From an uncultured Ruminococcus sp. (GTDB lineage: Bacteria; Bacillota_A; Clostridia; Oscillospirales; Ruminococcaceae), in NCBI GenBank assembly GCA_902782875.1, contig CACZPE010000381.1, positions 1 to 5,102 of the forward strand: a DNA stretch of 5,102 nt, written 5' to 3'. The notes beneath the pieces were generated by a model that saw only the letters and a program-made list of their open reading frames with translations, did no database searches and was not told the DNA's origin. Positions 4,701 to 5,102 of this stretch are shown piece after piece (position 1 is the stretch's first letter; each line of letters starts with the position of its first letter). The position numbers were made by a program, and so were the translations under genes.

Positions 4701-5102
4701 ATGAACAAATTACAGAACATCCCTCAGGTCAAGATTGGTCTTGTAGCAGTATCCCGTGACTGCTTCCCCATGAGCCTCTCTGAGAGCCGCAGGAAGGCTG
4801 TTGCCAAGGCTTATACCGAGAAGTACGGAGCTGATACTCTCTATGAATGTCCCGTTGTTATCGAGAACGAGATCGATATGAGAAAGGCTCTCGCAGATAT
4901 ACAGGCAGCTGAGTGCAACGCTCTTTGCGTATACCTCGGCAACTTCGGTCCCGAAACTCCCGAGACACTGCTCGCTAAGTATTTCGACGGCCCTGCAATG
5001 TATGTTGCAGCAGCTGAGGACGACTGCGGTGATGCTCTCATCAACACCAGAGGTGACGCATACTGGGGTATGCTCAACGCAAGCTACAACCTCAAGCTCC
5101 GC
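4701..5102 (+). CDS. L-fucose/L-arabinose isomerase-like protein, N-terminal part (cut by the window end)
   Basis: The first 134 codons of a longer gene, still open at the window edge. The protein begins MNKLQNIPQVKIGLVAVSRD, a soluble Rossmann-like start with no signal peptide, and continues with CNALCVYLGNFGPETPETLL (~70-89), a DGPAMYVAAAEDD strand and loop (~95-107) and RGDAYWGMLNASYNLKLR at the end of the visible part. From memory these segments match the N-terminal domain of L-fucose isomerase-like proteins in gut Firmicutes, which are usually about 450-500 aa. Members interconvert aldose and ketose sugars with a metal ion, but the metal ligands lie in the C-terminal part that is not visible, so the substrate is open. 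A strong promoter and ribosome site point to high expression. It is divergent from the two-component/transporter operon, and no functional link is evident beyond the shared regulatory region. Confidence 0.75.
   Translation, partial: MNKLQNIPQVKIGLVAVSRDCFPMSLSESRRKAVAKAYTEKYGADTLYECPVVIENEIDMRKALADIQAAECNALCVYLGNFGPETPETLLAKYFDGPAMYVAAAEDDCGDALINTRGDAYWGMLNASYNLKLR

Noticed and set aside
4841..5077. Minus-strand open frame of 78 codons inside the isomerase-like gene
   Set aside because: Ser/Ala-rich shadow of a coding sequence with a strong promoter and ribosome site on the other strand.

Overview
The window looks like chromosomal DNA of a moderate-GC Gram-positive gut bacterium in the Clostridia, most likely a Ruminococcus-type Oscillospiraceae. 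This is inference. It rests on Shine-Dalgarno sites of the AAGGAG type, textbook sigma-A promoters (TTGACA, 17 bp, TAAAAT/TACAAT), the single-membrane-helix histidine kinase type common in Clostridia, and a fucose-isomerase-like protein of a kind I associate with gut Firmicutes. No database search was possible.

Layout. From about 4575 down to 64 the minus strand carries one compact operon, read right to left: an OmpR-family response regulator (3833-4510), a GNAT acetyltransferase (3304-3822), a BcrA-type ABC ATPase (2312-3226), an ABC-2-type permease (1603-2319), a small single-helix membrane ORF with no ATG (about 1416-1565), a DUF3916-like cytosolic protein (962-1474), and a single-helix sensor histidine kinase with a GTG start (64-957). 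Most junctions overlap or have gaps of about 10 nt or less, which implies co-transcription and translational coupling. The exceptions are the 77-nt gap between the acetyltransferase and the ATPase, which holds a direct repeat and promoter-like sequence, and the permease-to-DUF3916 interval (1475-1602), where the small ORF lies. Positions 1-63, beyond the kinase, show no gene or convincing terminator.

On the plus strand, the 5' third of an L-fucose/L-arabinose isomerase-like gene starts at 4701 and runs off the end. The two units are divergent. The 190-bp region between them (4511-4700) holds a strong promoter for each, a dyad covering the response-regulator promoter, a 9-bp perfect inverted repeat shared by both promoters, and a 19-bp palindrome at the predicted isomerase transcription start.

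Working model (inference). The two-component system senses an envelope or antimicrobial-peptide-type signal and controls an exporter of the BcrAB kind. The acetyltransferase, small membrane protein and DUF3916 protein are candidate accessory factors. The regulator and kinase sit at opposite ends of the operon, bracketing the effector genes. The isomerase is probably functionally separate, although the promoters lie close enough to share regulation.
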